Virus record (IMG/VR): IMGVR_UViG_3300028287_000021 | Location: 1-29,862 of that record | Length of the DNA stretch: 29,862 nt | Source: a virus | Direction: 5' to 3' (one strand) | Shown here: piece by piece, positions 21,485 to 29,862 of the stretch | Layout: every line of letters begins with the position of its first letter | Position numbering within the stretch: the first letter of the stretch is position 1 | Program-made: the position numbers and the translations under genes | Notes under the pieces: model-generated | What the model saw: only the letters and a program-made list of their open reading frames with translations | The model's database searches: none | What the model was told of the DNA's origin: nothing

Positions 21485-21825
21485 TAGAATGTAATAAATT
21501 CATTATCTGTATCATTTGATATATATTCACCTGTATTAACTGAATATTGTGGTAGGTCTGTTTCATTCGTGCAGAATATCTTATCCCTATAAACAATACT
21601 AGCTCCAGTTATTTCTATCGTGTAAAAAACATCCTGCTTTAAATTAAAAATGTCACTATATGAATTGTAATATAAGGCTTCCGCTATACTGGTTGTATCC
21701 TGATTATACACTTCAGTGTTAGTGGATTCATTAATTATTTTAACATTATAGGTACCACCAAGCGTAAATTGTCTTGGTATAAACTTTATTGTTTGCGCGG
21801 ATGAACTCTCCTGTAAAACTATCAT
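21484..21825 (-). CDS. Small virion protein upstream of portal
   Basis: 113 aa, beta-rich: KFIPRQFTLGGTYNVKIINE, then YYNSYSDIFNLKQDVFYTIEI and RDKIFCTNETDLPQYSVN. This form is common in flavobacterial phages between capsid and portal genes; role unknown, possibly a head decoration or connector. It follows a terminator and has an 82-base leader (21826-21907). Confidence 0.6.
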   Translation of the reverse strand: MIVLQESSSAQTIKFIPRQFTLGGTYNVKIINESTNTEVYNQDTTSIAEALYYNSYSDIFNLKQDVFYTIEITGASIVYRDKIFCTNETDLPQYSVNTGEYISNDTDNEFITF

Positions 21826-21860
21826 AATATAACAATAGTTATTTTTGTATTTTGTTAAAT

Positions 21861-21886
21861 AAAAAAGGGCAGCATATAGCCACCCT
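21861..21886 (-). terminator. Rho-independent terminator after the tail-tube-like gene
   Basis: The minus-strand stem AGGGTGGC / GCTGCCCT (8 pairs with two G-T) has a TATAT loop (21866-21886) and is followed by TTTTTT. It lies 20 bases after the stop at 21908. Confidence 0.75.
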
Positions 21887-21907
21887 CCTTATTAAATGAA
21901 ACTCGGT

Positions 21908-22465
21908 TTAAGAGTTTGTTCCCACTACAATACTTGGTGATGCTGAACTCATTGCATCAAATGGATAAGTTGCCGATGTTGGGTCGGTTGTGCTAATAAA
22001 ATTAGCTGGTTCAACCTCTTGTGCATTAAGTGTAAGCGTGTAACCTGAAAGATCAGCCATTGCTGCTCCAGTTACAACTGTACCTCCATTAAGGTCTGCT
22101 CCATGGGATAGTCCCATCATAAATACATTTCCATTGTAATCCTCCACTGCGACATGGGGTCTACCATAAGCCAGGAGTTTCAATTCCTTATTATCTTCTT
22201 TTGATAATTTCTTAAGTGTTAGGGAAAGTGTTTGATCAAAGAAAGTTGTTCCGTTTTCTCTTGAGGAAGTAATAGCTTGCTCGAAGCTACTATTACCTTT
22301 TAATTCATATTTGTAGGCATTAAAGGTCCCTGATAAATCTGTAATTTCGTCGTCAGTTTTAGTTACAGTACCAAGATCGCCAAAATCAACGAAATATACT
22401 GCTTTCAAACCTCCGATAGAATCTTTACAGGGCTCTTTTCGTCCCGCTGTTAAGTCACACGCCAT
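21908..22465 (-). CDS. Putative major tail tube protein
   Basis: 185 aa. MACDLTAGRKEPCKDSIGGLKAVYFV (shown in part: ACDLTAGRKEPCKDSIGG), then FDQTLSLTLKKLSKEDNKEL, HVAVEDYNGNVFMMGLSHGA and DLSGYTLTLNAQE. A beta-strand protein with LSGYTLTL near its end fits the fold and size of tail tube subunits, and its isolation between two terminators suits a highly expressed structural protein. Assignment is by form; a head protein is an alternative. Confidence 0.6.
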   Translation of the reverse strand: MACDLTAGRKEPCKDSIGGLKAVYFVDFGDLGTVTKTDDEITDLSGTFNAYKYELKGNSSFEQAITSSRENGTTFFDQTLSLTLKKLSKEDNKELKLLAYGRPHVAVEDYNGNVFMMGLSHGADLNGGTVVTGAAMADLSGYTLTLNAQEVEPANFISTTDPTSATYPFDAMSSASPSIVVGTNS

Positions 22466-22480
22466 GCTGTTTTTTTTATT

Positions 22481-22522
22481 AAAAAAAGGGTAGGCAGATC
22501 AATTACCACCTACCCCTTTTTA
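22481..22522 (-). terminator. Strong terminator after the major capsid gene
   Basis: The minus-strand stem GGGTAGG / CCTACCC (22488-22494 with 22509-22515), extended by a G-T and several A-T pairs, has a 14-base loop and is followed by TTTTTTT. It begins 17 bases after the capsid stop. Confidence 0.75.
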
Positions 22523-22538
22523 TTGGTTAATTATTTTA

Positions 22539-23483
22539 TTAGATTCCGTAAGAGACTATTTCGCTTACGATTCCGTACTGTACACCTGCTGTAAATCTCA
22601 TGACAACTCTCACGTTTTGAGAACCATCGATATCAGCCATATCAATCACTTTCACTTCATTCTGATCGGATAAAAGACCAGTACCAAAATAAAGATTAGA
22701 TTTTTCAGCAGCAATAGCAGTATTATCTGCCAATCCATTAGCTACAAAGATCTTAACTCCGTCGAACGTAAGTGACCCATTGTTCCACCATTGTGTTCCC
22801 ATTGCGTTTGTACCATTAGCACCTAATCCTGATGTTCCAAATCCTCCTAACGCTCTTACGTATGCTCTTGCAATGTTTTGAGAGACATATAGATTAATAT
22901 CTTCGGAACCATAAATGTTTGTAGGTATAGCATCTACAATAGAACCTAATTCAGTAATTACTGTAGAAGCAGCACCGATTGCTGAACTTCCCGCGATTTT
23001 ATTCCCTCCTGTATGTGCAGCATCTGCATCCAGTAAAGTAGTTAATCCATCAAACTGTCCACTGGTTGCTGTTGTACCTTCCCAAATAGACGTTTCTGTT
23101 CTTTGTGCTACTTTAGCAGCTACATGTGAAATTAAAAAATCACTAAATGAAGATGGTAGATTATCAAAAGCTGAATATCCCATTGAAATTGCCTCCCAAT
23201 CATTTTGGAAATCTTTTTTACATAATTGTAAGTTTACTTGCTGATATTCAGGTTGTAAAACTCTTTCATCTAATGTAAGTGTAGAAGTAGGATCAAAATC
23301 ACAAGATGCATCTTTTACGATATCATCTGTGGATACTGTTTTAAGTACTTCCTTAAATTTAATATTGGGCTTAACTGTAATCCCTCCATTTTCAATTGTT
23401 GAACCACTTAGCAGCGCAGCGGAGATATATTGTCCCGCAAACTCACCGGCATAAGTAGTTGTAATACTTGTTGTCGTTGGCAT
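22539..23483 (-). CDS. Major capsid protein
   Basis: 314 aa. MPTTTSITTTYAGEFAGQYI, DERVLQPEYQQVNLQLCKKDF, SDFLISHVAAKVAQRTETSIW, then NLYVSQNIARAYVRALGG and a C-terminal beta region ending VRVVMRFTAGVQYG. The size, the spine-helix-like segment and the place after a scaffold-like gene and protease and before a terminator identify the HK97-fold capsid subunit. The start MPTTT is 11 bases after the scaffold-like gene stop. Confidence 0.8.
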   Translation of the reverse strand: MPTTTSITTTYAGEFAGQYISAALLSGSTIENGGITVKPNIKFKEVLKTVSTDDIVKDASCDFDPTSTLTLDERVLQPEYQQVNLQLCKKDFQNDWEAISMGYSAFDNLPSSFSDFLISHVAAKVAQRTETSIWEGTTATSGQFDGLTTLLDADAAHTGGNKIAGSSAIGAASTVITELGSIVDAIPTNIYGSEDINLYVSQNIARAYVRALGGFGTSGLGANGTNAMGTQWWNNGSLTFDGVKIFVANGLADNTAIAAEKSNLYFGTGLLSDQNEVKVIDMADIDGSQNVRVVMRFTAGVQYGIVSEIVSYGI

Positions 23484-23494
23484 AATTTAATTGT

Positions 23495-24097
23495 TTATTT
23501 TTTAATATTAGAAATTCTTTGTAACACTCTATCAGCAGTAGTCATAGTTCTTTTTTGTGCAAATAGATTTAAATTTTTCTTGGTCTCAGTTTCTGGGTTA
23601 TGTGTTACTTTAGCAACCGGCTCTTCAACAGAACTTAATTCCTCTTTCACCTCATCAACTTTTTCTTCTAAAACATCTTCACTCATCTCCTCTTTTTCTT
23701 CTTCTTTTTTAGGACCAAGCATTGATTTGATTTCATCGATCATAGCTTTAACCTCCGCTAGATCTTCTTTAGTAGCATATTTCATTTCCTCTTTTTCTTC
23801 CTCAGCCGCTTCAACTTCTTCAGATTCCTCTTCTTTAACTTCTTCAGCTGCACCAATAGATGAAATTACTCCTTCTTCCTCTACCTTTAACATTTCACCA
23901 TCTTCAAGGGTATAATCCCCTATAGGTAAGGCTACCTTTTCATCTTCAGTAATAATAAAGACTTCATTACCTGCTTCAAAGTTTTCACTTTCAATAACAG
24001 TACCATTCTCCAAAGTAGCTTGCGCTAACGTAACTTCATTGGATGCTTCTACTCCAACAAGTTCTTTTACTTTATTTAACATTTCAGTTGCTTTCAT
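23495..24097 (-). CDS. Acidic scaffold-like protein before the capsid gene
   Basis: 200 aa. The N-terminal 80 residues are beta-rich (NEVTLAQATLENGTVIESEN, IGDYTLEDGEMLKVEEEG). Residues 82-165 are a run of Glu/Lys/Val with coiled-coil character, and the end is basic (QKRTMTTADRVLQRISNIKK). Acidic helical middle and basic end are usual in capsid scaffolding or assembly proteins, and it directly precedes the capsid gene. A decoration function is the alternative. Confidence 0.7.
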   Translation of the reverse strand: MKATEMLNKVKELVGVEASNEVTLAQATLENGTVIESENFEAGNEVFIITEDEKVALPIGDYTLEDGEMLKVEEEGVISSIGAAEEVKEEESEEVEAAEEEKEEMKYATKEDLAEVKAMIDEIKSMLGPKKEEEKEEMSEDVLEEKVDEVKEELSSVEEPVAKVTHNPETETKKNLNLFAQKRTMTTADRVLQRISNIKK

Positions 24098-24143
24098 ATG
24101 TATTACAATAATTTGTTTGTAAGGTTGTTATATTTTTAATAAA

Positions 24144-24512
24144 TTAGATAGAAAACATATTTGCTAAATTAGATACAGGAACTTTAGCTGCAACATCACT
24201 GATGCCATCAGTCCATTTATCTATCCAACTCGGTGGATCTTCTCCTATCACTTTATAAGCGGCAACAAGATCGGATGCTAATTTAAATGCTTCTTTCCTG
24301 TTTTGTGTTAACTTATCTTTTATTTTTTGATTCCGTCTATTAATTGTTTGGAATTCTTTTTCAACTTTTTGTGCATCTACTTTTGCTGAAGCATACATAT
24401 CTATAGATTCATTAAATAAGGTATCTAATTTACTTTTACTTAATTCTACTTTAACTATATCTTTATTGTTTTCAGCTAATTTTGTAAGTATTCTTTTAAC
24501 TTCTGGTTTCAT
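24144..24512 (-). CDS. Helical virion-cluster protein, unknown
   Basis: 122 aa, mainly helical and Lys-rich: KRILTKLAENNKDIVKVELS, then a coiled-coil segment (EFQTINRRNQKIKDKLTQNR) and a C-terminal helix WIDKWTDGISDVAAK. No motif recognised. Flanked by AT-rich gaps of 46 and 48 bases, each containing the same 16-base stretch just after a stop codon. Confidence 0.6.
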   Translation of the reverse strand: MKPEVKRILTKLAENNKDIVKVELSKSKLDTLFNESIDMYASAKVDAQKVEKEFQTINRRNQKIKDKLTQNRKEAFKLASDLVAAYKVIGEDPPSWIDKWTDGISDVAAKVPVSNLANMFSI

Positions 24513-24560
24513 TGAGTTATTTTTTTATTATAATTAATTTTTTAACGTTTTGTTATATTT

Positions 24561-24923
24561 TTAATTTGCTGCAATACATTCAGCGCAATCACTATACAAT
24601 GTAGCTGTATTTATATGTATACCTTCATGGTTTCTTTCTTCCAAAATAGTATGACAACCGGAATGTCCATTTTGTAGTACTATATAATATACAGCACCAA
24701 CTGTTAATGTCCCGTGGTAATGCACGTTATGCTCATGGGCATCAGAACAACCAGCTATTCTATATCCTTGAAAAGGTATTGGGTTGTGGGCTGTAATGTT
24801 TCCAATACCCTGTGCTTGTAAACTACCATCACAACATTTCCTTGAATAAGTTCTTCCATCATTACATAAACAACCCCTTCTGTCATTTTGTGGGCTTGGA
24901 TTTCTTTCTTTATAATCTCTCAT
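24561..24923 (-). CDS. Cys/His-rich virion-cluster protein
   Basis: 120 aa from the ATG at 24923, which overlaps the protease stop as TAATG; a start 18 bases earlier would lie inside that gene. NDRRGCLCNDGRTYSRKCCDG gives four Cys in a short stretch; CSDAHEHNVHYHG and GCHTILEERNHEGIH add His and Cys; CAEC lies near the end. It may bind metal or be cross-linked. The RRGCLC...CC start is known to me from flavobacterial phage proteins next to structural genes. Confidence 0.65.
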   Translation of the reverse strand: MRDYKERNPSPQNDRRGCLCNDGRTYSRKCCDGSLQAQGIGNITAHNPIPFQGYRIAGCSDAHEHNVHYHGTLTVGAVYYIVLQNGHSGCHTILEERNHEGIHINTATLYSDCAECIAAN

Positions 24924-25924
24924 TATTTTATAGGAACACAATTAGGAACTCTTTTACCATTTTTATCTATTTTAAATCCAATCATCTCATATCCATCCCA
25001 ACAAGGCTCTTTTAAAGAAGCTTCTAATAAATCCAGTTCCTTTAATTTAGAACCTGACCATCTTAATCCTGCCTTGCCTCCCCATAATAAATAAGAGATC
25101 GTTCCGCAAGCTTCAGTATCACCTTCTTTGTAATATTCACCTGCTCTAGATAGATAGCTAAACATCCTTTTAATAGTTTCCACTGTTATAGGTTCTTTTC
25201 TAGCTAATTGTTGCGCTCTTACTTTTCCAACCTGTGTCGCACATTTATTTTTTATTTTTTTATTTAGCTCTATACCTTTTTTAGCATTATTAGATACCGC
25301 ATCAGGATAATCGGAATAGGATTCTAGATTTTGCTCCTCTAAAATTTCTTTTAATTCCTCTAATAAATACTCATCTTCTATCTCGGATAAATTATTTGGC
25401 TCATTTGGTCTTTCTAATTTATCAGCAAAATAACCCTCTATTGAAAAACCCTTCAATTCCCCTTCTTTAACCTGTTTCCAAATATCCTCATTATTTACTT
25501 TCATAGAAACCATCCATGTACCAATCGGAACATTTAAATCATATGCTCTACTTTTATCTTGCTCGCTTTCTACAATCCAAGATTCTACCGCAGTTAATCC
25601 TTTTAAAGGTATTTGATGCTCCAATGTACTATTATTCTGGTTTCCTCTAATAAAAAATAATTCACTAGCTTTTCTTACGGTGTCTTTAGAAAAATAAATG
25701 TAATATTCCTGCTCGCCATTACGCCTATATATTGGTTTGTTAGGTATAAGCGCCGCTCCCATTAAAATACGTTTTTCTTTATCAACCTCAGCTAATTTAA
25801 ATTCTTGATTTTTTAATGCAACAAAATCAGACTCAATAGCCGGATGTTCTACTACACTAATTGCTTCTATCCCAGAAACTTCATCATTTTCATCTATAAA
25901 TAGTTCTACTATATCCATATCCAT
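24923..25924 (-). CDS. XkdF-like prohead serine protease with C-terminal modules
   Basis: 333 aa. The N-terminal half, FIDENDEVSGIEAISVVEHPAI, LMGAALIPNKPIYR, LEHQIPLKGLTAVESWIVES, GTWMVSMKV and LKGFSIEGYF, follows the XkdF/prohead-protease pattern (His in LEHQ and Ser in GFSIEG as catalytic candidates). The C-terminal half has PDAVSNNAKKGIELN...CATQVGKVRAQQLA...CGTISYLLWGGKAGLRW and a closing GYEMIGFKIDKNGKRVPNCV motif, both frequent in phage capsid-assembly proteins. It would cleave scaffold and capsid during maturation. It lies upstream of scaffold and capsid genes. Confidence 0.8.
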   Translation of the reverse strand: MDMDIVELFIDENDEVSGIEAISVVEHPAIESDFVALKNQEFKLAEVDKEKRILMGAALIPNKPIYRRNGEQEYYIYFSKDTVRKASELFFIRGNQNNSTLEHQIPLKGLTAVESWIVESEQDKSRAYDLNVPIGTWMVSMKVNNEDIWKQVKEGELKGFSIEGYFADKLERPNEPNNLSEIEDEYLLEELKEILEEQNLESYSDYPDAVSNNAKKGIELNKKIKNKCATQVGKVRAQQLARKEPITVETIKRMFSYLSRAGEYYKEGDTEACGTISYLLWGGKAGLRWSGSKLKELDLLEASLKEPCWDGYEMIGFKIDKNGKRVPNCVPIK

Positions 25925-25947
25925 ACAATAATTATTTTAGTTTTTTG

Positions 25948-27702
25948 TTACCCAATTGAAGCACCGTCTATTATATTTCTATCTAAGGATTGTGCTGTTG
26001 TTACTTCGTTAGAAACTACAAAAGCTTTAACAGGTTTCTGATCCCTATCCCCTATAGCCTGAGCTAATTGATTTTCAGGGGATGCTCCTACTACATTAAA
26101 AGAAGGCGGTTGTGGAGTTGTTGATCCAACAGAGGTAGAACCACCTGAAACGGATGGGCCTGTTGATTGTATCTTTTTAACATTTGCAATACCAGCCGCA
26201 ACTGCTGCCCCAGCGGCTACTGCCCCTAATGCTGGTCCAACTATTGGAATACCAGCTAATGATGCATAAGCTGCTGTTGCTCCTTTATATGTCTCTATGG
26301 TTGTTTGTGCTATTGCTGCTAATTTACCAGCTTTACTCTCTTCACCAAATATAGTAGCTAAATCAGCAAATGCATTAGAAGCTAAATCAAGTTTAGATTG
26401 TGCTGTTAATTCGTCTATCTCTTGCTGCTGATTTGCATTTTCTTGTTGGAAGGCTAATAGCTCGTTATTTGCATCAGCGTATGCCTGTGTGCCTTGTTTA
26501 TATAGATCTCTTTTTTTGGTTAATCTATCTGTTTCTATTTTATTTTCTTCTTCCGCTAATTCTTTAGCTGCTAACAGTTGCTGATAATCTCCTAGTATTC
26601 TGCTATTTATAAACTCTTGATTTGCAATCTGCCTTTCTGCTGTAGCGTCTATATTAGATTGCTCCAGCTCTAAAGCTTCCCTTTTAAGAGCATTAGCATT
26701 AGAATCCTGCTCTGACATAAATCCAGTAATAGTGGCGTCAATTGCTTTTTGCTCATTTAATGCTTCCTGTAGAGCTATAGCATTTGCATCTGAATCATTT
26801 TTATCAAACTGTGCTTGTGCAGCATCTACAATCGCCTTCGCGTTCGCTTTCATTAAACTTTGTTGCTCCAATAAAACAACCTTTAGTTTATCGTTAGCTT
26901 TTATTCTATCATTAATTGTATTAAACTCATTGTCCCTTAACTGCCTTTGCTGCTCTGCTTGTCTATCATAATCCTCTATTAGACCCTGGTTTAATGCGGC
27001 AGCTTTCTCTGATGCTTTATTTAATTCAACAATAGAGGAAGCTGATTCTAAAGTGGATTTGGCATATTCTAATATACCATCCGTAGCTTTGCTAACGGTA
27101 TCCGAAACTTTTTCTAATGTGTTATCTACACCGGTAAAAACGTCTATAGATTCTATTGCTGCTTCTTTTATTTTCAATTGCGCTTCTACAAATCTACCTT
27201 CAAACAATAAAGAGATAGCATCACCGACTAAGCCTAATGTTTCCCCTAATTGTACGAATCTATTTATAAGATTGTTGTATATAGCATTACCAAAATCTAA
27301 TATAGCTTGTACAGGATCATCAAATATTCCTTTAAAGTATTTTATAACCGTACCGACATTAGCATCTAGAAAATTAAAGAAATCATTAAATGCTAAGCTT
27401 AATGTTTCAAAAGTAATGCTAAAGAAATCAGCTACTTTTTGGTTTTCCTCAAATACTTGTTTCAATTGTGCAAAGGCTGCAACAGCTAATCCTATACCGG
27501 CAGCTTTTAATGCCCCACTAATTTTCCTAACACCTTTTGCTGCTAAATTTGATGATCCCTCTATGTTTTTAATACTTTTAGCTAGATCACCATTCGCTTT
27601 ATTAAGTTCCTTCTGTAATTTATCATACTCTTTTTGGAACTCGTTTAAATTCGCAACCGCTTCTTTGTACTTTAATTCTATTTCCGCCTGTACCTTTTGC
27701 AT
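25948..27702 (-). CDS. Tape measure protein
   Basis: 584 aa. The N-terminal coiled coil (about 1-60) is followed by hydrophobic helices (ALKAAGIGLAVAAFAQL), long helical repeats rich in Ala, Gln and Glu (about 240-440), and a hydrophobic C-terminal stretch IAQTTIETYKGATAAYASLA...GPALGAVAAGAAVAAG, the usual tape-measure plan. It sets tail length: at roughly 0.15 nm per residue about 85 nm (inference). Its ATG shares TAATG with the preceding 46-aa gene. No lysozyme or peptidase domain is seen. Confidence 0.9.
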   Translation of the reverse strand: MQKVQAEIELKYKEAVANLNEFQKEYDKLQKELNKANGDLAKSIKNIEGSSNLAAKGVRKISGALKAAGIGLAVAAFAQLKQVFEENQKVADFFSITFETLSLAFNDFFNFLDANVGTVIKYFKGIFDDPVQAILDFGNAIYNNLINRFVQLGETLGLVGDAISLLFEGRFVEAQLKIKEAAIESIDVFTGVDNTLEKVSDTVSKATDGILEYAKSTLESASSIVELNKASEKAAALNQGLIEDYDRQAEQQRQLRDNEFNTINDRIKANDKLKVVLLEQQSLMKANAKAIVDAAQAQFDKNDSDANAIALQEALNEQKAIDATITGFMSEQDSNANALKREALELEQSNIDATAERQIANQEFINSRILGDYQQLLAAKELAEEENKIETDRLTKKRDLYKQGTQAYADANNELLAFQQENANQQQEIDELTAQSKLDLASNAFADLATIFGEESKAGKLAAIAQTTIETYKGATAAYASLAGIPIVGPALGAVAAGAAVAAGIANVKKIQSTGPSVSGGSTSVGSTTPQPPSFNVVGASPENQLAQAIGDRDQKPVKAFVVSNEVTTAQSLDRNIIDGASIG

Positions 27703-27842
27703 TAATTAAAATTTTTGAATTGTTTATACGCTTCTTTTATAGACTCCGGGTATTTATTTTTACCCAAAGCAATATCTATATATTTTCCTTTAATCTTTTC
27801 TGCTTTAGAAAACTCTAATAAACTTATTATATTATCAATCAT
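27702..27842 (-). CDS. Small protein between hub and tape measure, 46 aa
   Basis: The ATG at 27842 lies 3 bases after the hub gene stop, and the TAA overlaps the tape measure ATG. The sequence MIDNIISLLEFSKAEKIKGK and then YIDIALGKNKYPESIKEAYK is soluble and amphipathic. I recall this form next to tape measure genes of flavobacterial phages; a tail-assembly accessory is likely by position. Confidence 0.65.
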   Translation of the reverse strand: MIDNIISLLEFSKAEKIKGKYIDIALGKNKYPESIKEAYKQFKNFN

Positions 27843-27845
27843 AAA

Positions 27846-29862
27846 TTATGGACATGTTGCTACCCTTACTACTTTACCTGTATATCTTTCCACCCTTACT
27901 GCCATATATGCCTCACCGTTTTCATTTAGTATTTTAAAATCAAAATAATTTAATGATGACCGCACAGCATAATAACCAACAAATTTAGGGAACGAAGCTA
28001 ATCCTCCTCCGTATATGGATGAATGTACACTACTTCCTGAATAATCTATTTTACCTGTTGTTCTAATAAAATCACCTACTTGCATATCCCTTGCTCCTCC
28101 TGTATGTTCAAAATACCAATTAGCAAATTGAGGGGTTGGATAACTAGCGCCACAATCTATATTTGGTGGTGTTCCGGGATCAACTCCTATACTTGTAAGC
28201 CATACCATAACATTACCAACTGGAACAGCCGATTGAACTGTTTGTGTGCTTTGTATTTCCGTTATTGCATCTGCAAAAGGGAATAATGAACTTGTATTTG
28301 TTCTTCCATAAAACTTATAAAATATAGTTGCTGGATGTGTTAAACTACCTACGCTTATAGAAGCATTAGGCGGAACGCTAAATTTATTCTGGCTATTAGT
28401 TATAAAAGGAACAACAGTAACTCCGTTAACGGCTTTTAAAACATCTATATCATTACTTATTAAATCAGATTCGTTAGTAGAATATACAAAACCGTATTCG
28501 TCAATTTGTGGTGTTGTTATTAATAAACCTAATTCAGATACAGCGGATTTTAAATATACCTCGTCTTCTGTATTAGAGCTACTAAACCCTATTTGTAATA
28601 AAGGGGGAGTAACATTAACCACCTCATTAACATAAACCGGTGTAGGATCATTTGCTGGGATGCTATTTGGTATTTCTGTAGTTATATCAGGAATATCAAA
28701 ACCATCAGTAGCACCATCTGAATCTGCTGTAAGATCAATGCTATCTACGAAAATATTTGTTAAATCTACAGTAATTTGTTGTCCTGCTACTGTAATTAAA
28801 GTTTCGTACTTAAGTTCTTCAAATATATTAGTTAATTCTAATGTTGATTTATTAGTAGAAAAATCTGTTACTATTTTATTGATCCTGTATATATCATCAA
28901 AAACTATAATTCTATCGGCTAAAGATAAATTATGCATCATCTCCATTGATAAATATGCTTTAAAAGTAGATAAACGCTTTCTGACATCCATCATATCTTT
29001 TACATAACCTTCATAGTATGTTTTAAACAAAGTCTTAGTTACAGGCTTTCTATTCCATTCGTCAAACTCTTGGTTGTAATTTAAACTTTGACCTTCTGAA
29101 ATACCAAAAAAAACATTCAATTGACTATTTAAAGGTAATTTTGCAGGACTTGCAATGCTAATTGTTTGATCGTCTAAACTTCTAACTTTTACAGCTGAAG
29201 CAATACCTGAAGCAGCATAAAAAATAAGTGGTTTAGTTAAATAGGGTGCTTGGTTTTCATTTACTGAATACCCATATTGAATATTGCTAATTTCGTTTAT
29301 TGTATTCCCATTTGCATCTGTTGTTGTCTGTACTACCCCTGCTGTAGTTCTATATAACCTTTCAAACTTCATATGTTCAAAAGGTATTTCTACGCTGTAA
29401 TTCTTTCCGTCAAACTTATCTCCATCTCTGTAAGATAAACTGCCCCAATCTTTAGATGCTAATTCTCTATGGTTATTAGCCAAAAATGTATCAGTTCCTT
29501 TATATTTAAAATCTATTTCTTTAAAGGGCAAAACTGAATCAATAACACTCTCGTTCTTATCCAAATTCTTAGTTATATCCCAAACCTTTGTACTACTGCT
29601 ATAAAAATCATCTAATGTCTGAACAATTATTTCATTATCTATATTTACATAAGCAGTCAAATTAAACATTTTAAATAGCCCTGTTAAAAAATCAATAATT
29701 TTCATCTTAGGTACAAGACTAGGTATGTTTACTACTTTGTTTGTGCTTAAAGATGCTGATCCTCTGTAAAGAATTTTATCCTTACCTGCAAATAAACCTT
29801 TCTTGTCATTTACAATTCCAACATCCACTGAGTAAGAGCTTGTGGATTCTGTTTCAATATAA
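27846..29862 (-). CDS. Tail hub / tail tip protein, 5' end cut by window edge
   Basis: 671 visible residues; the frame is open through base 29861, so the true start lies outside (a GTG at 29828 is internal). The N-terminal part, IPSLVPKMKIIDFLTGLFKM, NLTAYVNIDNEIIVQTLDDF, KVWDITKNLDKN and FKYKGTDTFLANNH, resembles hub or tail-tip proteins of flavobacterial siphoviruses. From about 370 the protein changes to Thr/Ser/Asp/Asn-rich, FN3- or Ig-like beta material that may be surface exposed. It is followed by the 46-aa gene and the tape measure. Confidence 0.7.
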   Translation of the reverse strand, partial: YIETESTSSYSVDVGIVNDKKGLFAGKDKILYRGSASLSTNKVVNIPSLVPKMKIIDFLTGLFKMFNLTAYVNIDNEIIVQTLDDFYSSSTKVWDITKNLDKNESVIDSVLPFKEIDFKYKGTDTFLANNHRELASKDWGSLSYRDGDKFDGKNYSVEIPFEHMKFERLYRTTAGVVQTTTDANGNTINEISNIQYGYSVNENQAPYLTKPLIFYAASGIASAVKVRSLDDQTISIASPAKLPLNSQLNVFFGISEGQSLNYNQEFDEWNRKPVTKTLFKTYYEGYVKDMMDVRKRLSTFKAYLSMEMMHNLSLADRIIVFDDIYRINKIVTDFSTNKSTLELTNIFEELKYETLITVAGQQITVDLTNIFVDSIDLTADSDGATDGFDIPDITTEIPNSIPANDPTPVYVNEVVNVTPPLLQIGFSSSNTEDEVYLKSAVSELGLLITTPQIDEYGFVYSTNESDLISNDIDVLKAVNGVTVVPFITNSQNKFSVPPNASISVGSLTHPATIFYKFYGRTNTSSLFPFADAITEIQSTQTVQSAVPVGNVMVWLTSIGVDPGTPPNIDCGASYPTPQFANWYFEHTGGARDMQVGDFIRTTGKIDYSGSSVHSSIYGGGLASFPKFVGYYAVRSSLNYFDFKILNENGEAYMAVRVERYTGKVVRVATCP

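Noticed and set aside
23430-23915. 161-codon open frame on the plus strand, very Ser-rich
   Set aside because: Antisense to the Glu-rich coiled-coil part of the scaffold-like gene; complementary GAA/GAG codons give TTC/CTC and Ser-rich reading by chance.
24098-24143. Inverted repeat TTACAA / TTGTAA before the scaffold-like gene
   Set aside because: Six-base AT-rich arms with an 8-base gap are expected often in such DNA; no matching repressor gene is visible.
24125-24565. The 16-base sequence TTGTTATATTTTTAAT found twice (24125-24140 and 24550-24565)
   Set aside because: Both copies are AT-only runs next to stop codons in neighbouring gaps. Without further copies or a promoter form, chance in AT-rich DNA cannot be excluded.
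27053-27709. 218-codon open frame on the plus strand
   Set aside because: It lies fully antisense to the tape measure gene; its Ser/Leu/Asn-rich product mirrors the helical Ala/Glu/Lys coding of the true gene. No other plus-strand gene exists nearby.

Overview
The window looks like most of the genome of a tailed phage with a long non-contractile tail (siphovirus type) infecting a member of the Bacteroidota, probably a marine flavobacterium. Every gene I support lies on the minus strand, so transcription runs from high to low coordinates. The host inference rests on several points. The DNA is strongly AT-rich. Gene starts are preceded by A/T-rich sequence instead of Shine-Dalgarno motifs. There are promoter candidates of the Bacteroidota form (TTTG, about 20 bp, TAnnTTTG), a DUF3127-type single-strand binding protein, and many TAATG/ATGA start-stop overlaps. 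I see no integrase, repressor, tRNA or CRISPR array. Both window ends cut minus-strand tail genes.

Layout in transcription order (high to low). (1) 29862-19128, virion genes: tail hub (cut by the edge), a 46-aa protein, tape measure, XkdF-like prohead protease, two unknown proteins, scaffold-like acidic protein, major capsid protein, tail-tube-like protein, a small connector-like protein, portal with a C-terminal extension, a DUF6712-like connector, and two mini-genes. (2) 18964-16795, adhesion: a mini-gene, a fibre ending in an S74 chaperone domain, an FN3-like fibre, and a small protein. (3) 16788-15162, lysis: several small membrane proteins, an M15 peptidase endolysin, a three-helix holin-like protein and a small basic protein. 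(4) 15131-11505, DNA metabolism: NinG, ERF annealase, SSB, a DnaB/RecA-fold helicase and a sigma-like factor. (5) 11499-5769, accessory and nucleotide metabolism: small proteins, MazG-like proteins, a DUF6378 protein, a thymidylate-synthase-family protein with dCMP-specific features, an asparagine-synthetase-like amidotransferase, a RecE-like nuclease, and a stand-alone DnaA domain IV protein. (6) 5713-1, packaging and tail: small and large terminase, three small proteins, tail assembly chaperone genes, tail completion proteins, a repeat-rich surface protein, and an N-terminal fragment of another tail protein.

The two most interesting observations follow. First, the tail assembly chaperone gene contains a run of 12 T; a -1 shift on it opens a second 84-codon frame that overlaps the zero-frame end and stops exactly on the ATGA start of the next gene. 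This is a lambda G/GT-like programmed frameshift. Second, the thymidylate-synthase homologue carries Asp in place of the uracil-selecting Asn, together with GSLH and RND motifs as in T4 dCMP hydroxymethylase. It overlaps an asparagine-synthetase-like gene and sits among MazG-like pyrophosphatases. I infer a cassette for making modified cytosine DNA, with the amidotransferase as a candidate further-modifying enzyme.

An 18-base intergenic motif, nearly identical at three places, and several rho-independent terminators outline the transcription units.
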